Positions 16,901-25,638 of a DNA stretch of 64,000 bases are shown here, piece by piece. Under the pieces are notes generated by a model, which was not told the DNA's origin, ran no database searches, and worked only from the letters and a program-made list of their open reading frames with translations. Numbering within the stretch: position 1 is the stretch's first letter; the number at the start of each line of letters is the position of its first letter. The DNA is from Ruminococcus sp. Lineage in GTDB: Bacteria; Bacillota; Clostridia; Oscillospirales; Ruminococcaceae. Location: positions 37,875 to 101,874 of the forward strand of contig JAFZRF010000043.1 of the NCBI GenBank assembly GCA_017620025.1. Direction: 5' to 3'. Both the position numbers and the translations under genes were made by a program.

Positions 16901-19725
16901 AACTGTTAAAGGAGCTTGCCGTACACAGCAAGAGCCATGATACTGTAAACAAGGAAAACATTACCGGATGGTATGAAAAGATAAGCCGTATAAAAGAACT
17001 GACAGGCAGCATCGATTCTGTTTCTCCCGATGTACACAGCGCTTTCGGACCTATCTGGCAGTTTGCTGAGACAGACTGGGAGACAGCGGATAAGGCTCTG
17101 ATCTCATCCGAGAGCATCAGAAACAGGCTCCTTAATTCCACGTTTGACCGTGAAGACAAGAGCCGTATGGCCAAGGCTGTCTGTGAAAGATACGGTACTC
17201 CATCACAGAAACAGGCAAGCAAGTCCGAGACTGATAAGCTTCAGGAATCATTCGGCGAACTTGAAAGGATCCTCAAGGAACTTGAAACCAACTATTCCAT
17301 TGATACATCAATGTTGTCATCAGGCAGCGACTGGGAGAATGAAGCTGCCCGCAAGGCAGACGAAGTAACAGCCGCTCTTCCTCAGCTCAAGGAATGGGCT
17401 GGTATCGTTACTCTCAGCAAGAAGCTTCTTGATTACGGCATCGGAAATGTTGCAGACAATTATCTGGCCGGAAAGGTCAGCACCACGGAGCTTACCAAGG
17501 CATTCGACAGTGATCTCTGCCGTGCGATAGTAACATCAGTCATAAGCTCTGAGCCTGTTCTCAGCAAATTCCAGGGCGTGCTCTTTGAGGATACGATCCG
17601 CAAATACAATGAAGTTCTTGACAGCTTCTCCAAGCTGACTATCAACGAGCTCGTGGCAGAGCTTTCTGCCAAGGTGCCTGCAGCCGGTACATCAGCTGCA
17701 AGCTCCGAGATAGGCATACTTCAGAAGGCTATAAAGAGCAACGGACGAATGATGTCGATCAGAAAGCTCTTTGACAGCATCCCGAATCTCCTCCGCAGGA
17801 TGTGTCCGGTAATGCTGATGAGTCCCATATCCGTAGCTCAGTACATTGATCCTTCTTATCCGAAATTCGACCTTGTAATCTTTGATGAAGCTTCTCAGCT
17901 CCCCACAAGCGAAGCTGTAGGAGCTATAGCAAGAGGTGAGAACGTAATAGTCGTTGGCGATCCGAAGCAGCTTCCTCCGACCAGCTTCTTCAGCACCAGT
18001 CAGGTCGACGAGGAGAACTACGAGAAGGAAGACCTTGAGAGCGTTCTCGACGACTGTCTCGCTCTTTCAATGCCTCAGCAGCATCTGCTCTGGCATTACC
18101 GATCACAGCATGAAAGCCTTATCGCTTACAGTAACGTGAAGTACTATGATAACAAGCTTTATACCTTCCCGTCGCCTGATGATCAGATATCCAAGGTAAG
18201 CTGGGTACACGTTGACGGCTACTATGACAAGAGCTCCACACGTACCAACAAGGCAGAAGCACAGGCAATAGTTGCTGAGATCTCACGCAGACTCGAAGAT
18301 CCCGTGCTCCGTAAGCAGAGCATAGGTGTTGTAACATTCAGCCTTCCTCAGCAGAACCTTGTGGACGATCTCCTCATGGATGCATACCGTGCCCGTCCCG
18401 AGCTTGAGCAGTGGGCAAACGAGCAGTATGAACCGATCATCATCAAGAACCTTGAAAATGTACAGGGTGATGAGCGTGATGTCATCATGTTCTCAATAGG
18501 ATACGGTCCTGACAAGGAGGGCAAGGTCTCCATGAACTTCGGCCCCCTCAATCGTGACGGAGGCTGGAGGCGTCTTAACGTTGCAATCTCACGTTCAAAG
18601 TGTGAGATGATAGTATTCTCGGTAATCACTCCCGAGATGATAGACCTGAGCCGTACTCGTTCCGACGGCGTAGAAGGCCTCAAGGGCTTCCTCGAATTCG
18701 CCGCAAAGGGAAGAAGCGCACTCAATGTACGCACCAATACATCATCAGCCGGAAAGGGCTTTGAGCAGGTAGTAGCCGATGAACTCAGAAAGCGCGGCTA
18801 TACTGCCAACTGCTCTGTAGGCTGCTCCGATTACAAGATAGATGTTGCAGTCGCCAATCCCGACAAGCCTGAGACCTATCTGCTTGCTATCAACTGCTGC
18901 GGAAAGAACTGGTACAATACCGGTATGTCAAAGGAGCGTCATATCGCACAGGCAGGAGTACTCAAGGGACTCGGCTGGAATACCACAACGGTCTACATTC
19001 TTGACTGGCTCGATAACAAGGAAAAGACGATCAAGAAGATAGAGGACGAGATAGCAGCAGCTCTTGAGCGTTACCGCAATCCCGTTGTCGCTGTAAAGGA
19101 AGAACCAAAGAAATCCACTAAGCTTGTCTTTGAGACAGAGGAGGTCAGCGCACTTGCAGACAAGTGTGATAAGTTCACTCCATTCAAGATCAAAGAATAC
19201 GGTTCCTCTGAAAAGTTCACTGAAGCCAATGAGGCTAAGATAGTGAAATGTGTAAATGATATTCTTGAAGCTGAAGCACCGGTCAGCCGCAATGCTCTGA
19301 GAAAGAAACTCTTCACCTGCTTCGGCATTACAAGAGCAGGCGATAATATGAAGAAGACTGCCGATGCTGCCATTGCAAGATCAGGAGCAGTATCTGTAAC
19401 AGCCGGAGAGGATGCCTTCCTCTGGAAATCCGGACAGGTACCTGCTGAGTATACTCTCTGCCGTGCTCAGGCGCCCGAAGACGCAAAGCGTTCAATGGAC
19501 GAGATAGCACCTGAGGAGATAGCTAACGGTATCCGCCTTATCATGGAGGAGCAGATTGCAATGCAGCGTGATGATCTTATCCGTGAGACTGCACGTCTCT
19601 TCGGTTATTCAAGAATTACAGATACGATCACTGAAGCGGTTTCGCTCGGTATCAGAGCCGCAAAGCAGCGTGGATACATCGAATTCAGCGAAGACGGAAA
19701 AGTAAGCTATACAGAACAGAAGTAA
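13924..19725 (+). CDS. Multidomain DUF4011 / SF1 helicase / Vsr-like nuclease / DUF3320 protein
   Basis: A 1933-residue cytosolic protein. In order: an N-terminal region; a transglutaminase-like core (about 205-260) with GTCLDLSVLYC and GHAFAGCW, giving candidate Cys and His; DUF4011 (WERKLLDLSLRNSLLNF, from about 375); an SF1 helicase with Walker A GPPGTGKSQT (about 684-693), a long alpha-helical insertion, Walker B VIFDEASQLP (about 1317) and VVGDPKQLPP; motif VQGDERDV (about 1511-1518) and NVAISRSK; a Vsr/DUF559-like nuclease (about 1605-1665); and DUF3320 at the C-terminus. The architecture matches helicase-nuclease proteins reported as antiphage (the DUF4011-helicase-Vsr type, called Hhe, from memory). 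It has its own promoter and strong SD. The nuclease motif reads INCCG where I recall IECDG, so cleavage may be lost. Confidence 0.85.
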   Translation: MDNMITFDGVMTTQINFSLQQNYVPIFRNVVMKNNTAEDLRSVKLRIKFEPEFANLFESVPLDIEAGQSVTVSPIQIVMISDYLFSLTEKMIGSVTLEALQGEEVIASEVRTVELLAYDQWTGTQNMPEMAAAFVMPNHPKVQEIVSKASLYLQKWCGDPAFTGYQSRNANIVRQQAGALYAALQEMSIAYTTPPASYETAQRIRTPDAVIDGKAGTCLDLSVLYCSCLEAVGLNPILFVVNGHAFAGCWLDAETFPDCLQYDVSAVTKRLAKGVNALCAVECTDFVVGKSCDFDTAAKDAESCFDEADNFVFAIDISRTRASGIRPMPARVLENGSYQAVDYGGRKKEDITSAPSELEIIGDIKPEEAKEVTKQVIWERKLLDLSLRNSLLNFRATALSVQLMTSGLGTLEDEISKGLEFKVMPVPSDMSFEPADSKIYETLEQKDQIAAIADAEFKNQRLRTFLKESDLEKAMKKLMRLAKVSIEENGANTIYLALGFLRWYETDKSEKARYAPLVLVPVDITRKVQDNSYSIKVRDEDTQFNITLLEMLRQFYGIDIGGLNPVPEDENGVNLPLIFSTIRKGVMAKSRWDIEEYAFIGQFSFNRFIMWNDIRNRAEELAANKVVASLMSGKTEWESEDLNIAPLELDTKIAPADLAVPVAADSSQLAAVCAANSGQSFVLHGPPGTGKSQTITNMIANALHHGKSVLFVAEKMAALEVVEKRLNKIGLAPFCLELHSNKAQKRYVLKQLEDTLNIGRIKQPAEYKAQADKISELRQELNCTMEAIHKVRSFGMSLNDAAVRYEQNKEFGGKFSFTESQLNAMSSDSFAKWHEALESLAAAGREFGDVTTTPLTCCRLDNCTPQTRPNLEAKLSELKSALSGAGSQKAFLSGFSGRSELTLDQCREISGIISEAAEGGYILSGIVDSSDWELRQPAAMKAIENGKELSTLKTEILDKFETSVLNYDADTALQSWKTAQSKWFLSKAIKSKKLLKELAVHSKSHDTVNKENITGWYEKISRIKELTGSIDSVSPDVHSAFGPIWQFAETDWETADKALISSESIRNRLLNSTFDREDKSRMAKAVCERYGTPSQKQASKSETDKLQESFGELERILKELETNYSIDTSMLSSGSDWENEAARKADEVTAALPQLKEWAGIVTLSKKLLDYGIGNVADNYLAGKVSTTELTKAFDSDLCRAIVTSVISSEPVLSKFQGVLFEDTIRKYNEVLDSFSKLTINELVAELSAKVPAAGTSAASSEIGILQKAIKSNGRMMSIRKLFDSIPNLLRRMCPVMLMSPISVAQYIDPSYPKFDLVIFDEASQLPTSEAVGAIARGENVIVVGDPKQLPPTSFFSTSQVDEENYEKEDLESVLDDCLALSMPQQHLLWHYRSQHESLIAYSNVKYYDNKLYTFPSPDDQISKVSWVHVDGYYDKSSTRTNKAEAQAIVAEISRRLEDPVLRKQSIGVVTFSLPQQNLVDDLLMDAYRARPELEQWANEQYEPIIIKNLENVQGDERDVIMFSIGYGPDKEGKVSMNFGPLNRDGGWRRLNVAISRSKCEMIVFSVITPEMIDLSRTRSDGVEGLKGFLEFAAKGRSALNVRTNTSSAGKGFEQVVADELRKRGYTANCSVGCSDYKIDVAVANPDKPETYLLAINCCGKNWYNTGMSKERHIAQAGVLKGLGWNTTTVYILDWLDNKEKTIKKIEDEIAAALERYRNPVVAVKEEPKKSTKLVFETEEVSALADKCDKFTPFKIKEYGSSEKFTEANEAKIVKCVNDILEAEAPVSRNALRKKLFTCFGITRAGDNMKKTADAAIARSGAVSVTAGEDAFLWKSGQVPAEYTLCRAQAPEDAKRSMDEIAPEEIANGIRLIMEEQIAMQRDDLIRETARLFGYSRITDTITEAVSLGIRAAKQRGYIEFSEDGKVSYTEQK

Positions 19726-19746
19726 ACCAATAAGGGAGATATAGAT

Positions 19747-21087
19747 TTGAACAGACTTCTAATACTCATAGGCAAAATCGTAGTGGGGTTTCTCAGGCTT
19801 TTCAAACGGAATGCCGGAAATCTCCCCGGAATAATCCTCTGGCATCTTACAGGCGGCAAAGCCTGTAAGATGTTCAAGGTAGACTGCCCGATCATTGCTG
19901 TAACAGGCACGAACGGAAAAACCTCAGTCACCAACTGCATCGCACAGTTATTCGAGCAGTCGGGTAAAAAAATAATCATAAACCGTGAGGGCAACAATCT
20001 TGATACTGGTATTTGTTCCATGCTGCTCAAATACTGTGACTCGTCCGGAAAGGTAGATGCTGATCTGCTGATACTTGAGACTGACGAGAGCCACGTTCCT
20101 GTAGTATATTCACAGCTGAAGCTTGAAACACTCGTAGTGCTCAACTTCTTCCGTGACCAGCTCGACAGAAACGGAGAAATGGAGACACTGATACAGAAGA
20201 TCAACGGATTCTGCAAGACCTTCACCGGTAATCTTATCCTCAACGGCGATGACCCGAATACCGCACGTCTCGGCAGAGCTAATCCCGAGAACAAAAATGT
20301 AAAGTATTTCCATGCAGAGCCGTATGCCTTTGCGACAAATACTATCTACGAAGCATCCGAGGGACGCTTCTGCCCGTTCTGCGGAGAGGCGCTTGTATAT
20401 GACTACTACCAGTATTCTCATATAGGCAAGTTCCGTTGCAACAAGTGCGGATTCGGTTCAGAACAGCCCTATATCACGGCTTCCGGCATCGACCTTGACA
20501 AGCCGGAGTTCACTGCTGACGGTCATTCCTACAGCCCGCAGCTCAACAGCATCTACAATATCTACAACATGACAGCTGTTGCCGCAGCAGCAAAGCTGTA
20601 CAATATCGACCAGAAGATCACAGACAACGTAATCAACAACTATACCGTCAATAACGGCCGTATGGAGAACTTCATGCTCGGTGACCGCAAGGCAACTCTC
20701 AATCTTGCAAAGAATCCGGTCGGTGCCAATATGACTCTGAGAGTCATGAATGAGATGAAGGGAGAAAAGGAACTCCTCTTCGTACTCAACGACAATATCG
20801 CAGACGGCCTTGACGTATCATGGATATACGATATCAATTTCACTATATTCGAGAGAGTAACAAGAGTAGTAACCTCCGGTACAAGAGCCTATGATATCGC
20901 AGTACGTATCAAATGCTCCGGATACGATGCCGCAAATATCGTAGTCCGTCCCGATCTTGACGAAGCAGTCGAGGAGCTTGCAAAGACTCCCGGCAGGAAA
21001 TTCGTTATCGCAAACTATACAGCGGTACAACCCACAAGAGCTGCACTCAGGCGTTACAGCGAGAAGCACGGAGGTGAGCAGAAATGA
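19747..21087 (+). CDS. murT: Lipid II isoglutaminyl synthase, Mur ligase-like subunit MurT
   Basis: With GatD, amidates D-Glu at position 2 of the lipid II stem peptide, using glutamine-derived ammonia and ATP at the inner membrane face. A Mur-ligase ATP site is at VTGTNGKTS (about 52-60). A Cys4 ribbon, CPFCG (about 209) with CNKCG (about 231), is the zinc insert typical of MurT, and a DUF1727 C-domain ends the 446-residue protein. The start is TTG at 19747, with AGGGAG eight bases upstream; no in-frame ATG fits better. It overlaps gatD by ATGA. Confidence 0.95.
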   Translation: MNRLLILIGKIVVGFLRLFKRNAGNLPGIILWHLTGGKACKMFKVDCPIIAVTGTNGKTSVTNCIAQLFEQSGKKIIINREGNNLDTGICSMLLKYCDSSGKVDADLLILETDESHVPVVYSQLKLETLVVLNFFRDQLDRNGEMETLIQKINGFCKTFTGNLILNGDDPNTARLGRANPENKNVKYFHAEPYAFATNTIYEASEGRFCPFCGEALVYDYYQYSHIGKFRCNKCGFGSEQPYITASGIDLDKPEFTADGHSYSPQLNSIYNIYNMTAVAAAAKLYNIDQKITDNVINNYTVNNGRMENFMLGDRKATLNLAKNPVGANMTLRVMNEMKGEKELLFVLNDNIADGLDVSWIYDINFTIFERVTRVVTSGTRAYDIAVRIKCSGYDAANIVVRPDLDEAVEELAKTPGRKFVIANYTAVQPTRAALRRYSEKHGGEQK

Positions 21088-21818
21088 TAAAGATACTCCA
21101 TATGTACGGTGATATGCTCGACCTCTACGGTGACAGCGGAAACATGGAGATACTCCGTTACCGCTGCCGTATGCGTGATATACCATGTACGGTAGATTCC
21201 TATTCACTCGGCGCAGATATGCCCGATTTCAGCAGCTACGACCTTATCTATATAGGCGGCGGAGCGGACCTTGAGCAGCAGCATATCTCAGCAGATCTTC
21301 TGCGCTGCCGAGAAGGAATAAAGGCCGCATACGAGAACGGGACTTTTCTTTTCCTGATATGCGGCGGCTATCAGCTCATGGGCAAGTATTACCGTGATGC
21401 GGACGGCAACGATATCCCCGGTCTCGGTCTCTTCGATTACTATACAGTCGCCCCCTCAAGCAGGAAGATGCGCTGTATCAGCAATATTGCCATCCGTACC
21501 AGTATCACAGGAAAGCCTGTGGAAGTAGTCGGATTTGAAAACCACGGCGGTCAGACACAGGACGTCAAAACCCCGCTCGGAGAGGTGCTTTTCGGCAACG
21601 GAAACTGCTCAAAGAGCCAGTATGAGGGCTATATGGAAAAGAACGTCATAGCGACTTATATGCACGGTCCATGTCTCTCGAAGAATCCAGAGCTTTCCGA
21701 CTACATGATCTCCTACTGCCTCAGCCGTAACGGCGGCAGCGGAGAATTACAGCCGCTTGATGATACACTTGAAAAACAGTGCCGTCAGGTGATGCTTGAC
21801 AGATTACTTAACAAATAG
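21084..21818 (+). CDS. gatD: Lipid II isoglutaminyl synthase, glutaminase subunit GatD
   Basis: Glutamine amidotransferase that feeds ammonia to MurT. A class-I triad is visible: Cys93 in LICGGYQLMG and His194 in YMHGPCLSKNPEL. The start MIKILHMYGDMLDLYGDSGN is the usual CobB/CobQ-like beginning of GatD. The 244-residue length is normal. It is translationally coupled to murT by a four-base overlap, and the lysozyme lipoprotein follows 10 bp after its stop. Confidence 0.95.
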   Translation: MIKILHMYGDMLDLYGDSGNMEILRYRCRMRDIPCTVDSYSLGADMPDFSSYDLIYIGGGADLEQQHISADLLRCREGIKAAYENGTFLFLICGGYQLMGKYYRDADGNDIPGLGLFDYYTVAPSSRKMRCISNIAIRTSITGKPVEVVGFENHGGQTQDVKTPLGEVLFGNGNCSKSQYEGYMEKNVIATYMHGPCLSKNPELSDYMISYCLSRNGGSGELQPLDDTLEKQCRQVMLDRLLNK

Positions 21819-21828
21819 AAGGAGAAAT

Positions 21829-23154
21829 ATGAAGCGAATAATCATCGGAATACTGATGTTCTGCGGCGTTGCCTTAGTAAGCTGCGGAACAGAAGTAGTT
21901 CAGAAGGCAGAATACAATGATAAACCGGCAACTGCTGCGGAGACTGAAACTGTAACATCAACCTCAGCAACAACTGCCACATCTACAGTAACAACAACAT
22001 CAACCACCACTACAACAGAAACAGCAACAACTACAGTTACAGGAGAACCTCCGGCTGATCTTAAGCTTGAATGTCAGCCCTCTGTTGAGGTTTACACCGA
22101 AGTAACCGCAGCTGATTTCATAACCGAGAACAATGCAGAGCTTCTCACTCCCGATACTCTGATAGACACAAAGGAGACGGGCGCAAGGACTACCAAGCTT
22201 GAGTTTTTCAAGGACGGAGTAAAGTTTGAAAAGGAGATATCCTATACCGTAACAGACACACAGGCGCCTGTTATACTCAATTCCGGATGGGAGCCTTACG
22301 CCAAGAAGGGCGAGGCATTTGATCTCGGAAAGATAGTCGGCTATGTCGATAACTATGACAGGGCACCGAAGCTCACCTATACAGGAGAAGTCAATACGGC
22401 CGAAAACGGCAGCTATCCGATAACGGCGACAGTTACTGACAGCTCCGGTAATGCAACATCATTCGAGCTTACAGTACTTGTTCTTGACGAGATACCGAAG
22501 GCTCAGGACAATAACGCCCGTGTTGATTTTGCAGATTTCAAAGCAGCTCATCCATATGAAAACGTCCGCTACGGTATAGACGTTTCAGCATGGCAGACCA
22601 ATGTCGACTATAACGCAGTAAAACAGGCCGGAGTTGAATTCGTGTTCATGCGTATGGGATACTGCTACAGCGAGCTCGTCAAGGACGAGTACTACGACCG
22701 CAATATGGAAGAAGCCACAAAGGCAGGGCTTGATGTAGGAGTATACTTCTACTGCACCGATAACACCGAAGAAAAGGTACGTGAGCACGCTAAGTGGATG
22801 GTCGATCAGCTCGGAGGCAGAAAGCTTGCTTTCCCGATTGTCTTTGACTGGGAGGAATTCGGCCGCTTCCAGCGCTACGGAATGAACAGCCACGATCTCA
22901 ACGAGCTCTTTGAAGTCTTCTGCGACGAGATAGGCAAGGCTGGATATACAGGTATGCTCTACAGCAGCCGCAACTTCCTCCTCAACTTCTGGACAAATCG
23001 CGGCAATCATCCTGTATGGCTTGCACACTATGTAGACGAGACAAACTACGAAGGTGATTTTGCAATATGGCAGGCAAGTGCTTACGGCAGGATAGCAGGT
23101 ATCGAGGGCGATGTTGATTTGAATATCCAGTATATGGACAGACCGCTCAGCTGA
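21829..23154 (+). CDS. GH25 lysozyme lipoprotein with Ig-like domain
   Basis: Exported N-acetylmuramidase-type protein, 441 residues. A lipoprotein signal ends with the lipobox LVSC (Cys19). A Thr-rich linker (about 35-70) is followed by an Ig-like/DUF5011-type domain (about 75-225: VTDTQAPVIL, then AENGSYPITATVTDSSGN). The GH25 domain runs from YGIDVSAWQ (about 249) to the end, with the catalytic-type FDWEEFG pair and a terminal IEGDVDLN. I use the ATG at 21829 (SD AAGGAG); the longer frame from 21796 overlaps gatD. Cotranscription with murT-gatD couples a muramidase to peptidoglycan amidation. It may work in wall turnover or growth rather than attack. Confidence 0.92.
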   Translation: MKRIIIGILMFCGVALVSCGTEVVQKAEYNDKPATAAETETVTSTSATTATSTVTTTSTTTTTETATTTVTGEPPADLKLECQPSVEVYTEVTAADFITENNAELLTPDTLIDTKETGARTTKLEFFKDGVKFEKEISYTVTDTQAPVILNSGWEPYAKKGEAFDLGKIVGYVDNYDRAPKLTYTGEVNTAENGSYPITATVTDSSGNATSFELTVLVLDEIPKAQDNNARVDFADFKAAHPYENVRYGIDVSAWQTNVDYNAVKQAGVEFVFMRMGYCYSELVKDEYYDRNMEEATKAGLDVGVYFYCTDNTEEKVREHAKWMVDQLGGRKLAFPIVFDWEEFGRFQRYGMNSHDLNELFEVFCDEIGKAGYTGMLYSSRNFLLNFWTNRGNHPVWLAHYVDETNYEGDFAIWQASAYGRIAGIEGDVDLNIQYMDRPLS

Positions 23155-23202
23155 TAAGTCTTTTCTGAGCATTGCAAAAAACAATCATAAAGAGGTATTA
23201 TT

Positions 23203-25035
23203 ATGCACAAGGAATTTCTGATGGGAAACGCGGCTATAGCACGTGGTGCGATAGCTGCCGGCCTCAATCTGATATGCGGTTATCCCGGTACTCCTTCAAC
23301 TGAGGTGCTGGAGACAACAGCCAAAAACAATGACGGTACCATCTATGTTGAGTGGTCGGTCAATGAAAAGGCCGCAATGGAAGTAGGTGCCGGAGCAGCC
23401 TACAGCGGCGCAAGAACAATGGTAACAATGAAGCAGGTCGGCCTGAATGTAGCGTCCGATCCTCTGATGAGCCTTGAATACATAGGTGTCAAGGGTGGCA
23501 TGGTAATCATGGTAGCGGATGATCCCGGCCCGATATCGTCACAGACTGAACAGGATACCCGTCACTTTGCTTCTTTCTCAAAGCTGCCGTGCTTCGATCC
23601 CTCAACCGTACAGGAGGCCTATGATATGATACAGGAGGCCTTTGAGTTCTCCGAGAAATACCATACTCCTGTATTCTTCCGTCCTACAACAAGAGTCTGT
23701 CATGCCTATGCTTCCATAGACGTCAAGGATAAGGAAGAATACAAGGAAAACAAGCCTGAAGGCTTCATCAAGGATTCCTCACGCTGGGTAATTTTCCCGC
23801 GACTTTCCTATAACGCTCATATGAATATAGAAGAGCGCAACGCCGAGCTTTCGGACATCTTCTCCGGCTACGGAAGAAATGCGGTGATCCCTGCAACTGC
23901 CGCCGGATGCCGCAAGGGAATAGCCTCACACGGTATCAGCTGGACTTATGTCAGAGAAGTACTCAGAGGCAAGGAAGCACCTGCTCTGTTCAAGGTATCA
24001 ACGCCCTTCCCGTTCCCTGAGAAGGCTGCTGTTAATTTTCTGAAGGATCTTGACGAGGTGCTCTGTATAGAAGAGCTTGATCCTGTTATCGAGCGTGAGC
24101 TTGTATACGTATGCGGTAAGTATCATCTGAATACCCGAATTATAGGCAAACTCACCGGTCACGTAAAGACAGCAGGCGAGAACACCTGTGACAGTGTCAG
24201 AGGAGATATCGGCTTCTTTATGGGATGGGGACTTCAGGACGCAGAGCTTCCGGATATCGAACTCCCGGATGCACAGCCGGAGCTTCCTGTTCGTCCGCCT
24301 GTACTCTGTGCAGGCTGTCCGCACCGTGCAAGCTTCTATGCCGTAAAACAGGCAATGAAAGGACAGAAAACAATATTCTGCGGAGATATCGGATGCTATA
24401 CACTCGGAAACGCAATGCCCCTCGATATGGTCGATACCTGTCTCTGCATGGGTGCCGGTGTGAACATAGCACAGGGCGTAGGCAGGATAGATCCCGATAC
24501 AAAGTGCTTTGCATTTGTCGGCGATTCTACATTCTTTGCCTCAGCTATTACCGGTGCAGTCAACGCAGTATACAATCAGGCAGATATGACCCTGATCGTA
24601 CTTGATAACTCAACTACAGCCATGACCGGACATCAGCCTCATCCCGGCACCGGACGCACGATGATGGGACAGGTCGTTGATAAAGTGAATATTGAAGCCG
24701 TACTTCGCGGAGTAGGACTTACTGCCGTCGAGACAGTTGATCCGCTTCAGCTCGATAAGGCTGTTGATACTGTAAAGCGTGTCGCAGCAGAAAAGGGCGT
24801 TAAGGCGATCATATTCCGTTCACCCTGTGCAGTACTTATCAAGCCTGACAAGCCTGCGGTCATTGATCCTGATAAGTGTATCCAGTGCCGCAAGTGTATA
24901 AACAGCCTCGGCTGTCCGGGTATCATCATATCCGATGGCTCCGTAACGATAGACAACTCTCTTTGCAGCGGCTGCGGTCTCTGCACCCAGGTATGTCCTG
25001 TAGGTGCCATAAGCTGCGGAAAGGAGGCTGAGTAA
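23203..25035 (+). CDS. iorA: Indolepyruvate ferredoxin oxidoreductase, alpha subunit
   Basis: Oxidatively decarboxylates aryl pyruvates (indolepyruvate, phenylpyruvate, hydroxyphenylpyruvate) to aryl-acetyl-CoA and reduces ferredoxin. The N-terminal pyrimidine-binding half (GNAAIARGAIAAG, CGYPGTPSTE) precedes a TPP-binding half with GDIGCYTLG and FVGDSTFFASAI. Two ferredoxin-type [4Fe-4S] motifs end the protein: CIQCRKC and CSGCGLCTQVCP. The 610-residue length is normal. iorB follows after one base. In anaerobes the pair works in amino-acid fermentation or, in reverse, in aromatic amino-acid synthesis from aryl acetates. Confidence 0.96.
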   Translation: MHKEFLMGNAAIARGAIAAGLNLICGYPGTPSTEVLETTAKNNDGTIYVEWSVNEKAAMEVGAGAAYSGARTMVTMKQVGLNVASDPLMSLEYIGVKGGMVIMVADDPGPISSQTEQDTRHFASFSKLPCFDPSTVQEAYDMIQEAFEFSEKYHTPVFFRPTTRVCHAYASIDVKDKEEYKENKPEGFIKDSSRWVIFPRLSYNAHMNIEERNAELSDIFSGYGRNAVIPATAAGCRKGIASHGISWTYVREVLRGKEAPALFKVSTPFPFPEKAAVNFLKDLDEVLCIEELDPVIERELVYVCGKYHLNTRIIGKLTGHVKTAGENTCDSVRGDIGFFMGWGLQDAELPDIELPDAQPELPVRPPVLCAGCPHRASFYAVKQAMKGQKTIFCGDIGCYTLGNAMPLDMVDTCLCMGAGVNIAQGVGRIDPDTKCFAFVGDSTFFASAITGAVNAVYNQADMTLIVLDNSTTAMTGHQPHPGTGRTMMGQVVDKVNIEAVLRGVGLTAVETVDPLQLDKAVDTVKRVAAEKGVKAIIFRSPCAVLIKPDKPAVIDPDKCIQCRKCINSLGCPGIIISDGSVTIDNSLCSGCGLCTQVCPVGAISCGKEAE

Positions 25036-25036
25036 T

Positions 25037-25615
25037 ATGATCAATAACATTCTTCTCTGCGGTGTGGGAGGACAGGGAACTGTCCTGACTTCGAAGCTTG
25101 TCGCAGCCTGCGCTATGGAAAAAGGATTTTCTGTAATGAGCGCCGAAACTATCGGTATGGCTCAGAAGGGAGGCAGTGTTTTCAGCTTCCTGCGTATTGC
25201 CGAAGGCGAACAGATCTGTACTCCGATGTTCGGAACGGGAATGGCTGATATAATCATTGCATTCGAGCCTGCTGAAGCAGTTCGTATGCTTTCTTATCTA
25301 AGAAAAGACGGTACAGTCATAGTGAACAGCCGTCCGGTAATGCCGGTTACAGCAGCACTAAAAGCCTCTGACTACAACGGCAAGGAGATGCTTGATTACC
25401 TCAGTACTAAGGTCGGCAATCTTACAGTAGTTGACGGCGACCGCATCTGCCGTGAGCTTGGTTCTCCGAGAGCTCTGAACATGATACTTCTCGGTGTAGC
25501 CGTAAAGTCAGGTGTTCTGCCATTCACGACAGATGATGCAGTTGAGGCGATGAAGCGCAGTGTAAAGCCTCAGTTTATTGAACTTAATGAAAAAGCTCTC
25601 AGATACGAAGTCTGA
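25037..25615 (+). CDS. iorB: Indolepyruvate ferredoxin oxidoreductase, beta subunit
   Basis: Gamma-type 2-oxoacid oxidoreductase subunit that completes the active site with IorA. It begins with the Rossmann-like motif LLCGVGGQGTVLTSKL and has the family pattern GMAQKGGSVFSFLR. The 192 residues are the usual length. It starts one base after iorA and lies 23 bp before paaK. Confidence 0.95.
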   Translation: MINNILLCGVGGQGTVLTSKLVAACAMEKGFSVMSAETIGMAQKGGSVFSFLRIAEGEQICTPMFGTGMADIIIAFEPAEAVRMLSYLRKDGTVIVNSRPVMPVTAALKASDYNGKEMLDYLSTKVGNLTVVDGDRICRELGSPRALNMILLGVAVKSGVLPFTTDDAVEAMKRSVKPQFIELNEKALRYEV

Positions 25616-25638
25616 GAAAAAAGAAAGGAATAATAACG

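Noticed and set aside
21950-22050. Thr-codon run in the GH25 gene as a microsatellite or phase-variable tract
   Set aside because: The ACA/ACT/ACC codons are mixed and not a pure repeat; it is an ordinary Thr-rich linker.
23170-23200. CATTGCAA before iorA as another copy of the shared -35 element
   Set aside because: It matches only part of CCTATTGCAA, and a -10 at the required distance would fall on the SD and start codon.
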